From the NCBI RefSeq assembly GCF_023208015.1, contig NZ_CP051627.1:4384422-4448421 (forward strand): a stretch of DNA of 64,000 nt, read 5' to 3'. Numbering within the stretch: position 1 is the first letter of the stretch; each line of letters begins with the position of its first letter. The notes beneath the pieces were generated by a model. That model did no database searches and had not been told where the DNA came from. It was given only the letters and a program-made list of their open reading frames with translations. Below, one piece after another: positions 26,013 to 34,926 of the stretch. The DNA is from Thermobifida alba. GTDB lineage: Bacteria; Actinomycetota; Actinomycetes; Streptosporangiales; Streptosporangiaceae. Both the position numbers and the translations under genes were made by a program.

Positions 26013-26660
26013 TCAACCCCGGATGGCGACCGACAGTCGGTCCGCGGAGTGCCCGGCCAGGGAACGCGCCTCGGGCCCGGTGACCGCGAGCACCACCAGG
26101 GGCCCCGCCCCGGCCGGGGTGCCCTCCGCGTCCGCCACCGCGATCACCGGACGGTCCGTCACCACCGTGCGGGCCGGGGCCGCGGCCGGTCCGGGGAACT
26201 CCGCCGTCGACGGGTCGCCGGCGGCGAACACGTCGACCCGGCTGCCCGGCCGCAGCAGTGCGGCCACCCCGGGGTCGGCCAGCCGCACCGGAGCGGCCAC
26301 CAGGTCGGCGCCGTAGCCCGCCGCGGGCGGGTCGGCCAGCCGGGCCTCGGTGAGGATCTCCCCGGCGTGCACCGGCGACCGCAGCGACACCCCCTCCACG
26401 GGATGGTCCGGGGCCAGCGCCCCCTCGGGCGCCAGCGCCGCGGGAACCTCGCGGACGACGGTGTCCGCCCCGGTCAGCGGGGCGAGCCCGGACAGGTCAC
26501 GGGAGGCGGCCAGCACCTCGACGGTGGGCGGGGCGGGGGGACGCAGCACCAGCAGCGCCCCGGCCGCCGCCACCGCTGCGGATGCCGCGGCCAACCGCCG
26601 CCGCCAGCGGTACCAGCGGAAGCGGAACGGGCGCCCGGAAGGGGTGGATGTGGTGTTCAT
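26013..26660 (-). CDS. SAF/CpaB-like membrane protein
   Basis: The 215-residue protein has an N-terminal basic stretch and a membrane anchor (~20-40). An SAF-type domain contains EVLAASRDLSGLAPLTGADT and VSLRSPVHAGEILTEARL, the pattern of Flp pilus assembly protein CpaB/RcpC. A further domain includes DVFAAGDPS. CpaB helps export or gate Flp/Tad pili, but no other pilus gene is in the window, so a pilus role is uncertain. ATG at 26660 has a weak ribosome site; the open frame upstream is Arg-rich and looks non-coding. It lies between mscL and a DUF1540 gene. Confidence 0.72.
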   Translation of the reverse strand: MNTTSTPSGRPFRFRWYRWRRRLAAASAAVAAAGALLVLRPPAPPTVEVLAASRDLSGLAPLTGADTVVREVPAALAPEGALAPDHPVEGVSLRSPVHAGEILTEARLADPPAAGYGADLVAAPVRLADPGVAALLRPGSRVDVFAAGDPSTAEFPGPAAAPARTVVTDRPVIAVADAEGTPAGAGPLVVLAVTGPEARSLAGHSADRLSVAIRG

Positions 26661-26916
26661 GGGAGCCCACGCTAGGCGGGCCGCCGCAGCGTGTGGCAAG
26701 GCCGTCCACAGGGGGTCCTCGCGCCGTTGCCGCCGGGCGCGTCCGCAGGCGGCGGAGTCCACCGCGGCGGGGCGCAAAGGCGGCTCGGGGCGCCTCCCGG
26801 CCAAAGCAGCGTCAAGACTTTCCCGGCCCCTCGTGGCGGCACGGAGGAATCCGCCGCGTAACGGACACACTGCCGTAGAGGTTGCGAATGCGTCGTCGAG
26901 GTTCTGGAGGACCGCG

Positions 26917-27204
26917 ATGGATATGCCAGTGGTGAACTCGTGCGAGGCGGACGCCTGCGTCTACAACATCGAACACTCCTGCCGGGCACTGGCCATCACC
27001 GTGGGCAGTGAGCGCAGTGCCTACTGCGACACCTTCTTCACCGACTCGTCCGCCAAGGGAGGCGACCCCGCCGCCACCGGCCACGTCGGCGCCTGCAAGA
27101 TGGCCGCCTGCCAGCACAACGTCCGGTTCGAGTGCCAGGCCCCGGCCATCAGCGTCGGATTCACGGCGAACCACGCGGACTGCCTCACCTACGCACCGGC
27201 CTGA
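26917..27204 (+). CDS. DUF1540 Cys-rich protein
   Basis: The 95-residue protein has two copies of a Cys pattern: NSCEADACVYNIEHSCRALA with YCDTF, then GACKMAACQHNVRFECQAPA with ADCLTY. DUF1540 domains probably bind a metal. The function is unknown. GGAGGACCGCG precedes ATG at 26917. It converges on the zinc-ribbon gene, separated by a strong hairpin. Confidence 0.85.
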   Translation: MDMPVVNSCEADACVYNIEHSCRALAITVGSERSAYCDTFFTDSSAKGGDPAATGHVGACKMAACQHNVRFECQAPAISVGFTANHADCLTYAPA

Positions 27205-27235
27205 TCCGTGCTCCGCTACCGCGCGGCCGGACACA

Positions 27236-27274
27236 CCGCGAGGGCCGCTCCCGGTGCGGGAGCGGCCCTCGCGG
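27236..27274. terminator. Bidirectional terminator
   Basis: CCGCGAGGGCCGCTCCCG pairs exactly with CGGGAGCGGCCCTCGCGG around a 3-base loop, between convergent genes ending at 27204 and 27301. Confidence 0.88.
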
Positions 27275-27300
27275 ACGGGCTCGGTGCGCCAGAGCGCGGA

Positions 27301-27612
27301 TCAGGCGGCGGAGGCGGCCTTGGAGCTGCCGGAGTCGCTGGACGAGGAGCCGGACTCCGACGAGGACGAGGAGGACTCGGCCTTGGCGGACGTGTCGCTC
27401 TTGGCGGAGGAGGTCAGCGCGGAGCTGTTGGAGCTGGACGTGTTGTCGGTGCGGTAGAAACCCGACCCCTTGAAGACGATGCCGACCGCGGAGTACACCT
27501 TGCGCAGCCTGCCCTGGCACTCGGGGCAGGTGGTCAACGGATCGTCGCTGAAGCTCTGCACGACCTCAAGGTCGGCGCCGCACTCGGTGCAAGCGTACTG
27601 GTACGTAGGCAC
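27301..27612 (-). CDS. FmdB-family zinc ribbon protein
   Basis: The 103-residue protein begins MPTYQYACTECGADLEVVQS and has CTEC and CPEC, the four-cysteine zinc ribbon of FmdB proteins, plus YSAVGIVFKGSGFYRTD. The last ~45 residues are almost only Ser with Glu, Lys and Ala. FmdB was named as a putative regulator; its actual function is unsettled. GTG at 27612 follows AGGAGGACCC. It lies next to the cyclo-ligase gene as in other actinobacteria. Confidence 0.9.
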   Translation of the reverse strand: MPTYQYACTECGADLEVVQSFSDDPLTTCPECQGRLRKVYSAVGIVFKGSGFYRTDNTSSSNSSALTSSAKSDTSAKAESSSSSSESGSSSSDSGSSKAASAA

Positions 27613-27750
27613 GGGTCCTCCTAGCTGGCACTCTCACCCGACGACTGCTAAATAGTACGCCGTCGGCCCACCTGGACGCGACAACGGGGGTGGTAACGCG
27701 GCCCGGGCCGCCCACCGGACAACGGAGCCCCGGAGGCCGGGCTCCCCACG

Positions 27751-28338
27751 CTACCGGGCCGTCGACCACACCACGCCGCGGCCGGGAGTCACCACCGCCC
27801 GCACCGGACGGTCGTGCGGTTCGACGGGCACCGCGTCCACCAGTTCGTCGTCGTAGACCACGGCCAGCGACAGCGCCTGCGCCCCCACGAGGGCCAGCAC
27901 CCGGTCGTAGCAGCCCGCCCCCCTGCCGAGCCGGCGGCCCGCCGGGTCCACCGCCAGAGCCGGACAGACCAGCACACCGGCTCCGCGCACCGCGTCCACC
28001 CCGAGCCGCGGACCGGCGGGCTCGACCAGGCCGCGCCCGGCCGGTGCCAGCGACTCCGGGCCGGTGTAGGCGGCCCAGTCCAGCTCCCCGCTGTCCAGGA
28101 AGACCGGGAGCAGCACGCGGTGGCCGCGCTCGAACAGGGCCGCCACCAGCAGACGGGTGTCCGGCTCGGAACCCACCGCGTAGTAGGCCGCCACGGTGCT
28201 CGCGGAGGCTGTCGCGGGGAGCGCCAGCACCGCGTCCCGGATCTTCGCGCCGGCCGCGGCGCGCTCCCGCTCGGACCGCCCCCGGCGCGCGGCGAGCACC
28301 CGCCGCCGCAGGTCGCGCTTGCTCTGCGTACCGTCCAC
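27751..28338 (-). CDS. 5-formyltetrahydrofolate cyclo-ligase
   Basis: The 195-residue protein has KRDLRRRVLAARRG at the start, YYAVGSEPDTRLL in the ATP region and DPAGRRLGRGAGCYDRVLAL, the signature GRGxGxYDR. It converts 5-formyl-THF to 5,10-methenyl-THF with ATP. GTG at 28338 gives the normal length. A longer frame to 28461 would crowd the divergent galU promoter and adds unrelated residues. Confidence 0.9.
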   Translation of the reverse strand: MDGTQSKRDLRRRVLAARRGRSERERAAAGAKIRDAVLALPATASASTVAAYYAVGSEPDTRLLVAALFERGHRVLLPVFLDSGELDWAAYTGPESLAPAGRGLVEPAGPRLGVDAVRGAGVLVCPALAVDPAGRRLGRGAGCYDRVLALVGAQALSLAVVYDDELVDAVPVEPHDRPVRAVVTPGRGVVWSTAR

Positions 28339-28484
28339 GAGGGGCCAGTCTGCCAGGTGCGCCCGCCGGACCGGACGGCGGCCGAGGTGAACCCCGGGCG
28401 ACGCGACGCTGAAATGACGACGCGAAAACGCCGGTGACCGCGTGTGACACGTGCCGGACATGGCAGTGTCCTAAGGTGCGGAAC

Positions 28485-29414
28485 ATGGCAGATGAACAGC
28501 GCTCTGTAACTCAGGTGACCAAAGCGGTCATCCCCGTCGCGGGACTGGGCACCAGATTCCTGCCCGCCACCAAGTCCACGCCCAAGGAGATGCTGCCGAT
28601 CGTCGACAAGCCGGCGATCCAGTACGTCGTGGAGGAGGCCGTCTCCGCGGGCCTCGACGACGTCCTGATGATCACCGGGCGCAACAAGCGCTCCATCGAG
28701 GACCACTTCGACCGGGCCTACGAACTGGAGGAGGCGCTGCGCGTCAAGGCCGACACGGACCGGCTCAACGCGGTCCGCGAGTCCAGCGACCTCGCCCAGG
28801 TCCACTACGTGCGCCAGGGGGAGCCGCGCGGCCTGGGGCACGCCGTGCTGTGCGGCGCCGCCCACGTGGGCGGCGAACCGTTCGCGGTGCTGCTCGGCGA
28901 TGACCTCATCGGAGCCCGCGAGACGCTGCTCAAGCGGATGATCGAGGTCCGCCAGACCTACGGGGGCAGCGTCATCGCCCTCATGGAGGTCGAACCCGAA
29001 CAGGTGTCGCTGTACGGCTGCGCCGCGATCCAGCCCACCGACGAGCCCGACGTCGTGACCGTCACCGACCTCGTCGAGAAGCCCGCCGTGGACCAGGCGC
29101 CCAGCCGCTGGGCGATCATCGGCCGCTACATCTGCGACCCCGGCATCTTCGACGTGCTGCGCAAGACCCCGCCCGGACGCGGCGGCGAGATCCAGCTGAC
29201 CGACGCGCTCCGCGAACTCGCCCGGCGCGGCCCCGCCGAGGGCGGACCCGTCCACGGCGTGCTGTTCCGCGGCCAACGCTACGACACCGGCAACAAGGTC
29301 GACTACCTTCGCACCGTGGTGGAGTTCGCCTGCGAGCGCCCGGACCTGGCCGAGGAGTTCCTGCCGTGGCTGCGGGACTTCCTCGCGAGGCACGAGGCCG
29401 GCTCCACCAGGTAG
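28485..29414 (+). CDS. galU: UTP-glucose-1-phosphate uridylyltransferase
   Basis: The 309-residue protein has the nucleotidyltransferase motif VIPVAGLGTRFLPATKSTPK at ~14-33 and MLPIVDKPAIQYVVEEA; later QGEPRGLGHAVLCG and LLGDDL bind nucleotide and metal. It makes UDP-glucose for trehalose, wall polymers and glycans in the cytoplasm. ATG at 28485 was chosen since similarity begins there; an earlier ATG at 28434 adds 17 poorly supported residues. It is the first gene of a run with moeA, moaC, mog and a RimJ-like gene. Confidence 0.96.
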   Translation: MADEQRSVTQVTKAVIPVAGLGTRFLPATKSTPKEMLPIVDKPAIQYVVEEAVSAGLDDVLMITGRNKRSIEDHFDRAYELEEALRVKADTDRLNAVRESSDLAQVHYVRQGEPRGLGHAVLCGAAHVGGEPFAVLLGDDLIGARETLLKRMIEVRQTYGGSVIALMEVEPEQVSLYGCAAIQPTDEPDVVTVTDLVEKPAVDQAPSRWAIIGRYICDPGIFDVLRKTPPGRGGEIQLTDALRELARRGPAEGGPVHGVLFRGQRYDTGNKVDYLRTVVEFACERPDLAEEFLPWLRDFLARHEAGSTR

Positions 29415-29444
29415 TCGAACGGACCGATCCGGCGGGGGGAACCG

Positions 29445-30677
29445 ATGAAGAGCGTCGAACAGCACGTCAGCGACATCCTGGCGGTGGTGTCCCGCCCCGA
29501 ACCGATCGAGCTGGACCTGCTCCGCGCGCACGGGGCGGTGCTCGCCGAACCGGTGACGGCGAAGGTCCCGCTTCCGCCGTTCGACAACTCCGCCGTGGAC
29601 GGCTACGCGGTCCGCGCCGCGGACGTGGCCGCGGCCACCCCGCAGACCCCGGTGACGCTGCCGGTCGTGGCGGACATCCCCGCGGGGGACTCCTTCTCCT
29701 CGGCCATTCCCGCCGGCTGCTGCGCGCGCATCATGACCGGGGCCCCGCTGCCCGCGGGCGCGGACGCGGTGGTGCCCGTGGAGTGGACCGACGGAGGCGT
29801 GGCCACGGTGACCGTCCGGCGCGCGGCCGAGTCCGGCGACGCGGTCCGGACGGCGGGCGGCGACGTCAAGGAGGGCGCCGAGGTGCTCCCTCCCGGAGTC
29901 CGGATCGGCCCCGCGGAGACCGCGGTGCTCGCCGCGGTCGGACGCCGCTCGGTGGCGGTCTACCCGCGTCCCCGGGTCGTCGTGCTCGGCACCGGGGAGG
30001 AACTGGTCGAACCGGGCCGCCCCCTCGGCCCCGGACAGATCTGGGAGTCCAACAGCTTCATGCTCACCGCGGCCGCCATCGAGGCGGGCTGCGAGGGCTA
30101 CCGGTACGGCTTCGTCGGCGACGACCCCTCCGAGGTGCTCGCCGCCGTCCAGGACGCCCTGGTGCAGGCCGACATCGTCATCACCAGCGGCGGTGTCAGC
30201 ATGGGCGCCTACGACGCGGTCAAGGAGGTGCTGCTGCGCCTGGGCACGGTCCGCTTCGAGAAGGTGGCCGTGCAGCCGGGGATGCCGCAGGGCTACGGCA
30301 CCGTGGGGGAGGAGCGCGTCCCGGTCATCACCCTGCCGGGCAACCCGGTCAGCTCCTACGTCTCCTTCTACCTGTTCGTGCTGCCCGCGCTGCGCAAGAT
30401 GAGCGGGCTGCCCCAGGAGCAGCTGCCGTCGGTGCGGGCACGGCTGCTGGCCCCCGTCCCCTCGTCGCCCCGGGGCAGGCGCTCCTACCTGCGCGCGGTC
30501 CTGGACTACGACGCGGCGGGCGGGGACGTCGCCTACACGGCGCTGCCCGTCAGTCGGCAGGGGTCGCACCAGCTGTCCGCGCTCGCGGAGACCAATGCGC
30601 TCGTGGTGGTGCCCGAACAGGTCACCGAGCTGGCCGAGGGCGACGTCGTCGAGGCGGTCCGGCTCCCCCACCGGTAG
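29445..30677 (+). CDS. moeA: Molybdopterin molybdotransferase
   Basis: The 410-residue protein has PFDNSAVDGYAVRAADV (~44-60), RIMTGAPLPAGADAVVPVEW, then the MPT-binding MoeA/MogA domain with ITSGGVSMGAYD (~245) and TLPGNPVSSYVSF (~300), and a C-terminal beta domain. MoeA inserts molybdate into adenylated molybdopterin. It sits 30 bases after galU, and moaC follows at 41 bases. GGGGGGAACCG precedes ATG. This branch is also called Glp in actinobacteria, where a divisome-linked role has been proposed; the nearby SepX-like gene at 32948-33505 is interesting in that light. Confidence 0.95.
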   Translation: MKSVEQHVSDILAVVSRPEPIELDLLRAHGAVLAEPVTAKVPLPPFDNSAVDGYAVRAADVAAATPQTPVTLPVVADIPAGDSFSSAIPAGCCARIMTGAPLPAGADAVVPVEWTDGGVATVTVRRAAESGDAVRTAGGDVKEGAEVLPPGVRIGPAETAVLAAVGRRSVAVYPRPRVVVLGTGEELVEPGRPLGPGQIWESNSFMLTAAAIEAGCEGYRYGFVGDDPSEVLAAVQDALVQADIVITSGGVSMGAYDAVKEVLLRLGTVRFEKVAVQPGMPQGYGTVGEERVPVITLPGNPVSSYVSFYLFVLPALRKMSGLPQEQLPSVRARLLAPVPSSPRGRRSYLRAVLDYDAAGGDVAYTALPVSRQGSHQLSALAETNALVVVPEQVTELAEGDVVEAVRLPHR

Positions 30678-30718
30678 GCTCCCGCCTGACGTCCCCGTCC
30701 AGGAGAGCACGGTCACCC

Positions 30719-31207
30719 ATGTCCGACACGCACCCTTCCGGTTTCCCGCACCTCGACCCCTCCGGCGCGGCGCGCATGGTCGACGTGTCCGCCAAGGAGG
30801 TCACCGCCCGCACCGCCGTCGCGACCGGTCGGGTCCTGCTGTCGCCCGAGGCGGTCACCGCCCTGCGGGAGGGGGAGGTGCCCAAGGGCGACGCGCTCGC
30901 CGTGGCCCGCATCGCCGGCATCCAGGGCGCCAAACGCACCCCCGACCTGGTCCCGCTGTGCCACCCCATCGCGGTGCACGGCGTCGACGTCGCGCTGACG
31001 GTGGTGGACAGCGGTGTCGACATCAGGGCCACCGTGCGCACCGCGGACCGCACCGGGGTGGAGATGGAGGCGCTGACCTGTGTGATGACGGCGGCGCTGG
31101 GGCTGATCGACATGGTCAAGGCCCTCGACCCGGAGGCGGTCGTCACCGACGTGCGGGTGGAGGAGAAGACCGGCGGCAGGACCGGCCACTGGCGGCGGTC
31201 CGGGTGA
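30719..31207 (+). CDS. moaC: Cyclic pyranopterin monophosphate synthase
   Basis: The 162-residue protein has RMVDVSAKEVTARTAVATG at ~19, KGDALAVARIAGIQGAKRT, LVPLCHPIAVHGV and the catalytic Lys/Glu segment GVEMEALTCVMTAALGLIDM. It is typical of MoaC, which forms cPMP from the MoaA product. It is the middle of moeA-moaC-mog. The stop overlaps the mog start by 4 bases. AGGAGAG lies ~12 bases before ATG. Confidence 0.96.
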   Translation: MSDTHPSGFPHLDPSGAARMVDVSAKEVTARTAVATGRVLLSPEAVTALREGEVPKGDALAVARIAGIQGAKRTPDLVPLCHPIAVHGVDVALTVVDSGVDIRATVRTADRTGVEMEALTCVMTAALGLIDMVKALDPEAVVTDVRVEEKTGGRTGHWRRSG

Positions 31208-31713
31208 GCGAGGCGACCGTCCCCCGCGTGGTCGTCGTCACCGTCTCGGACCGGGCGGCCGCAGGAGTGTACCGGGACCGTTCGGGGCCGCTGCTCGTCG
31301 AGTTGGCCGCGGAGGCGGGATGCGCGGTCGACGGCCCGTGGGTGGTGCCCGACGGTCCGCCCGTCACCGAGGCGCTGCGCCGGGCGCTGGCCGAGGGCTA
31401 CGACGCGGCGCTGACCACCGGCGGCACCGGACTCGCCCCGCGCGACGCCACCCCCGAGGCCACCCGGCCGCTGCTGGAGTACGAGATTCCTGGCCTGGCC
31501 GAGGCGCTGCGCGCGGCGGGGCGCGACCGGGGGGTGCCCGCGGCGGTGCTCTCCCGTGGACTGGCGGGCGTGGCCCGCGCCGGAAGCCACCGCATGCTCG
31601 TGGTCAACCTGCCCGGCTCCACCGGCGGGGTGCGCGACGGCATGGCGGTGCTCGCCCCGGTCCTCGTCCACGCCGTCGACCAGATCCGGGGCGGTGGCCA
31701 CGGCCGTCCGTGA
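31204..31713 (+). CDS. MogA/MoaB-type molybdopterin adenylyltransferase
   Basis: The 169-residue protein has VVTVSDRAAAGVYRDRSGP at ~10, LTTGGTGLAPRDATPEATRP and LVVNLPGSTGGVRDGMAVL, the MPT- and ATP-binding loops of MogA/MoaB. It adenylates molybdopterin before MoeA acts. GTG at 31204 overlaps the moaC stop (GTGA), so translation is coupled. MoaB and MogA cannot be separated by sequence alone here. Confidence 0.92.
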   Translation: MSEATVPRVVVVTVSDRAAAGVYRDRSGPLLVELAAEAGCAVDGPWVVPDGPPVTEALRRALAEGYDAALTTGGTGLAPRDATPEATRPLLEYEIPGLAEALRAAGRDRGVPAAVLSRGLAGVARAGSHRMLVVNLPGSTGGVRDGMAVLAPVLVHAVDQIRGGGHGRP

Positions 31714-31803
31714 CGGCGGGGAATTTTCCGGGTTTGCCTTCCCGGGCAGGGTGTGAAGGAGAATGATGGGTCCTGGTGGGAGGCACGAGGGACGGTGAGA
31801 CGG

Positions 31804-32487
31804 ATGCGGGGTTGGCCGGTGTCCCTGGCAGAGGGGGAGGTCGGACTGCGCCCGCTGAGACTGCGTGACGCCGCGGTGCTGCGGGAGACCCGCGCCCGCA
31901 ATGCCGAGTGGCTGCGCCCCTGGGAGCCCACCCACCCCGAGCTGCCGGCGCAGAGCGACGGCCTGCTCCCCTACCTGGCCATGGTGCAGGCGGTCCGCCG
32001 GGAGGCCCGGCACGGCGTCGCGATGCCGTGGGCGGTCACCTGGGAGGGCCGGTTCGTCGGCCAGGTCACGGTCGGCTCGATCACCTGGGGGTCGGCGCGT
32101 TCGGCGCAGATCGGCTACTGGCTCGACAGCGCCTACGCCGGACGCGGGGTGATGCCCACCGCGGTCGCGCTGGCGGTCGACCACTCCTTCTTCACCGTGG
32201 GACTGCACCGGGTGGAGGCCAGCATCCGCCCCGAGAACCACAAGAGCCGGCGGGTGGTCGAGAAGCTCGGTTTCCGCGAGGAGGGGCTGCGCAAGCGCCA
32301 GCTGCACATCGACGGCGCGTGGCGGGACCACCTCTGCTACGCCCTCACCGTCGAGGACGTCCCGGGGGGCCTGCTCACCCGGTGGCGGAAGGTGCGGGAG
32401 CAGCGCAGCGGGGACGGCCGGCACGGGCGGGCCGCCCCGGAGGAGACACGCGGGATGCCGCGGAGCCGGTCCGACCGGCCCCGCTGA
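31804..32487 (+). CDS. RimJ/RimL-type GNAT acetyltransferase
   Basis: The 227-residue protein contains the GNAT fold with VGLRPLRLRDAAVLRETRAR, GRFVGQVTVGSITWG, IGYWLDSAYAGRGVMPTAVA (acetyl-CoA loop) and VEASIRPENHKSRRVVEKLG. RimJ-like enzymes acetylate ribosomal or other protein N-termini. ATG at 31804 follows GGTGAG; GTGs at 31795 and 31753 are possible. The C-terminal ~30 residues are polar and disordered. Confidence 0.88.
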   Translation: MRGWPVSLAEGEVGLRPLRLRDAAVLRETRARNAEWLRPWEPTHPELPAQSDGLLPYLAMVQAVRREARHGVAMPWAVTWEGRFVGQVTVGSITWGSARSAQIGYWLDSAYAGRGVMPTAVALAVDHSFFTVGLHRVEASIRPENHKSRRVVEKLGFREEGLRKRQLHIDGAWRDHLCYALTVEDVPGGLLTRWRKVREQRSGDGRHGRAAPEETRGMPRSRSDRPR

Positions 32488-32947
32488 GGACGCCGGCCCC
32501 CGAGTCGGAGGGGGAGCGGGACCGCGCCGGGACGGAATCCGGTCCGCCCGAGTTCCGGGCGTGGCGGGCCACCGTTTGCTACTCTCCGTATCTATCGGGC
32601 GGCTTTCTGTCCAGTTCGTCTTTGACCAGCGGTTTCCTCAATGGGAACATGGTCCGGAGATAAAGGACAAGAACAGATCTCACGACACTCCGGTTCCAAT
32701 ACCGCGCATTCCTGGACACCGGGTCGTACGGTGCGTTGAGGGCGCATCACTGATGCGGGCAGTGTGTAGGTGCGGTGCGTTGGGGACGGCGGGATGACGA
32801 CTGGCAGGGCGACTCCGGGTGGTCCGGTCGTGCCGTCGGCTGCGGGCCGCCCGTTCGCGGAATGAGAGCGCCCGTGGAGTCGGTACCGGAGGGCACGCGA
32901 GGAAGACGCCGGGCGACGTTCGTGGATCGGCGACCCGAGGAGGAGCG
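32488..32947. other. Intergenic region before the SepX-like gene
   Basis: These 460 bases hold no convincing gene. The AT-richer part near 32570-32720 should include the promoter of the next gene. Open frames here lack ribosome sites or similarity. Confidence 0.35.
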
Positions 32948-33505
32948 GTGAGCAGCTCTCCTCTGTACCTGGCGATCGTGGCCGTGTGGATCCTGGTCCT
33001 CGTGCCGATGCTGCTGCGTCGCGACGCCGCGGACCCGGCGGCCGACGGGTTGCGCCGCGACCAGGCCGAGGACGAGGCGTCCAACGGGGAGGCCGGAACC
33101 GCGGAGCCGGAGGTCGAGCACGTCACGCACGCCGAGCCGCCTCCGGTGCTCCCGCGGCCGGCCCGGGTCAGCCGGGCGCGGATCATCGCGCGCCGCCGCC
33201 GCCGCACCAGTGCGCTGGCCCTGCTGCTGCTCGCCACGGGGGCGGCCGTGGTCATGGGTCTGGGGCCGTGGTGGGTGCTCGCCCCGCCCGTCCTGCTGAT
33301 GGCGGGGCACCTGGTACTGCTGCGTGAGGCGGCCAAGGCCGACGCGGAGCAGCGCGCGGCCCGGCAGGCCCGCCGCCGCGCGCTCCGGCGGGCCCGCCGC
33401 TCCGCGGAGGCGGCCCGGCAGGCGGAGGTGGTCGAGCTCACCGACCGGCGCAACCAGGTCTACGACCAGTACACCGACGCGCAGCGCCGTGCCGCGGGGG
33501 ACTGA
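32948..33505 (+). CDS. SepX/GlpR-like divisome membrane protein
   Basis: The 185-residue protein starts with a membrane helix, LYLAIVAVWILVLVPMLLRR (~5-24), then an acidic linker. A basic segment (ARIIARRRRRTSAL) precedes two helices (~80-100 and ~103-120), and a long charged helix follows. This architecture and position match SepX (GlpR) of Streptomyces and mycobacteria, a membrane protein that supports Z-ring function. It lies near the Glp/MoeA gene, as in relatives. GTG at 32948 has GGAGGAGCG. Confidence 0.75.
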   Translation: MSSSPLYLAIVAVWILVLVPMLLRRDAADPAADGLRRDQAEDEASNGEAGTAEPEVEHVTHAEPPPVLPRPARVSRARIIARRRRRTSALALLLLATGAAVVMGLGPWWVLAPPVLLMAGHLVLLREAAKADAEQRAARQARRRALRRARRSAEAARQAEVVELTDRRNQVYDQYTDAQRRAAGD

Positions 33506-33638
33506 CCGGAGGGCGTCGGAGGCGTGGGGCCGCGCGGAGCGGAGCCGTGCCCCGCCCGCCGCGGCGGACGCCATCCGTTCGAAGCAGCGCTCCAAAGCTG
33601 GTAATCTCTTAGACGTCGTCGCACGGCGACAGCCATGA

Positions 33639-33712
33639 GGGGCTATAGCGCAGTCCGGTAGCGCACCTCGTTCGCATCGAGGGGGTCAGGGGTTCAAATC
33701 CCCTTAGCTCCA
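33639..33712 (+). tRNA. tRNA-Ala (anticodon CGC)
   Basis: This is a 74-nt cloverleaf. The acceptor GGGGCTA pairs with TAGCTCC, discriminator A, and includes the G3-U70 wobble that identifies tRNA-Ala. The anticodon loop is TTCGCAT with CGC. The T-arm GGGG-TTCAAAT-CCCC is canonical. CCA is not encoded. Confidence 0.96.
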
Positions 33713-33718
33713 CATCAC

Positions 33719-33756
33719 AGCCCGTTCCACCCGTGGGTGGGGCGGGCTTCGGCTTT
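33719..33756 (+). terminator. Terminator of tRNA-Ala
   Basis: AGCCCGTTCCACCC pairs with GGGTGGGGCGGGCT (two T-G pairs), then TCGGCTTTTC. It begins 7 bases past the tRNA. Confidence 0.85.
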
Positions 33757-34349
33757 TCTCCCACCGCCCCCTCCGGCGGAAGCGCCGGCGACGTCCACCG
33801 GCGCCGTGCGGCGGCTGTGGAAATGCCTCCTCCGTGACCGGCGGAAACGGTGTCGAATTCCGCCCTCCGGCGGAGGCGAAACGGGCGGGCTTCGGCGGGG
33901 CGTCCACAGGGGAATAGTGATCAACGGATTACGGTGATCACCATCGGTTCCGTCCACTGAAACTTTTGCCATCACTGTCTTTCGCAAAGGAAATCGCTGC
34001 TCATTCGGAGGAGAGCTGTTCCGTGGTCGGAGTGCGCGGCGGCCGTGGCCGTAGGGCTGCCGGGACCCGCACCGGAGCGCGTTCCCCCGGCGCCCCAGGG
34101 GCTGTGCGGCTCCCGTGGGCCGGTACCGGCCGGCCCGGCGGGGCGGGAAAACCTCCACGGCGGGGACGTGGACTTTCCGCGGTCCCGCGGTACGGAGGAC
34201 CAGGTGAGCGGAATAGTCAGCATCTGAGCAAAGAATCCCGATGGGAGGCAATGGGCGAAAAGTGACCCTTCTGGGTGTTGTGTACTTCATGCCTTATGGG
34301 CAATCTTGTGACTCGGGGATGGACACGAGTCGCAACCGAAGGATGCATT
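33757..34349. other. Gap before the Trp-rich peptide gene
   Basis: No gene can be supported in these 593 bases. A part around 33910-34020 is AT-rich. Short frames exist but without ribosome site plus protein-like composition. Promoter and leader of the peptide gene are expected near its 3' end. Confidence 0.35.
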
Positions 34350-34571
34350 GTGATCAAGAAGATCTGCGCAGTGGCCGCCTTGACCGCCGCGGCCATTTTC
34401 GGCTCGGCCGGCGCGGCGTCGGCTGACGCACCGGGGACCGAGTTCAGAGGCTGGACCTGGTGGCTGGGAACCGAGGTCACCGAGATCGCCGAAGAGGTCG
34501 CCGACGCCATCGCGGAGACCGATGACGACGGCGGCGTGTTCACCATCCTCCGCGGCTGGACCTGGTGGTAG
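34350..34571 (+). CDS. Small secreted peptide with duplicated RGWTWW motif
   Basis: The 73-residue product starts at GTG after GAAGGATGC. A clear signal peptide (MIKKICAVAALTAAAIFGSA) ends with a probable cut after ASA at residue 25. The mature ~48-residue peptide carries RGWTWW twice, at 33-38 and at the very C-terminus (68-73). Between them is an acidic amphipathic helix (TEVTEIAEEVADAIAETDDD). The DNA encoding the motif repeats identically over about 16 bases. I know no named family. It could be a surface or signalling peptide, a chaplin-like amphipath or a precursor for modification; none of these is shown. A hairpin follows the gene. Confidence 0.75.
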   Translation: MIKKICAVAALTAAAIFGSAGAASADAPGTEFRGWTWWLGTEVTEIAEEVADAIAETDDDGGVFTILRGWTWW

Positions 34572-34601
34572 GGATCACACTTCTCCCGCGCCTGTGACTG
34601 C

Positions 34602-34635
34602 GGCGCCCGGCCCCGCCCCCACGGGGCCGGGCGCC
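34602..34635 (+). terminator. Terminator of the peptide gene
   Basis: GGCGCCCGGCCCCG pairs exactly with CGGGGCCGGGCGCC over 14 bases around a 6-base loop, 31 bases after the stop. The rest of the gap to 34926 (about 290 bases) holds no supported gene. Confidence 0.75.
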
Positions 34636-34926
34636 CGGCCCACCGCCGCGGAACGGCGGGGCACCCCAACGGCGGCGACCGAACCGTCGAAAACGGGGGA
34701 CCGTAACCATCGCCGCCGCCTCCCGGGAATCCGCGTCCGCGCGCGCCGCACCGTCGTGGCCTGCCCGGACCGTCGGCGTCCGCGACGCCCTCGGCCGCGG
34801 GTGGATTGACCGACGCGTCCACGGGTCATGCTTCTAGACGGCTTCTCGACACGAGGGGGCGCGACCAGACGGCGGCCCCGTCGACGACGCTTCCGCTCGG
34901 CGCGGCCACGGAACGGGAGGGACAAC

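Noticed and set aside
27789-30716. 975-codon minus-strand frame across galU and moeA
   Set aside because: It is antisense to two well-conserved genes; only its last part overlaps the real cyclo-ligase gene, in another frame.
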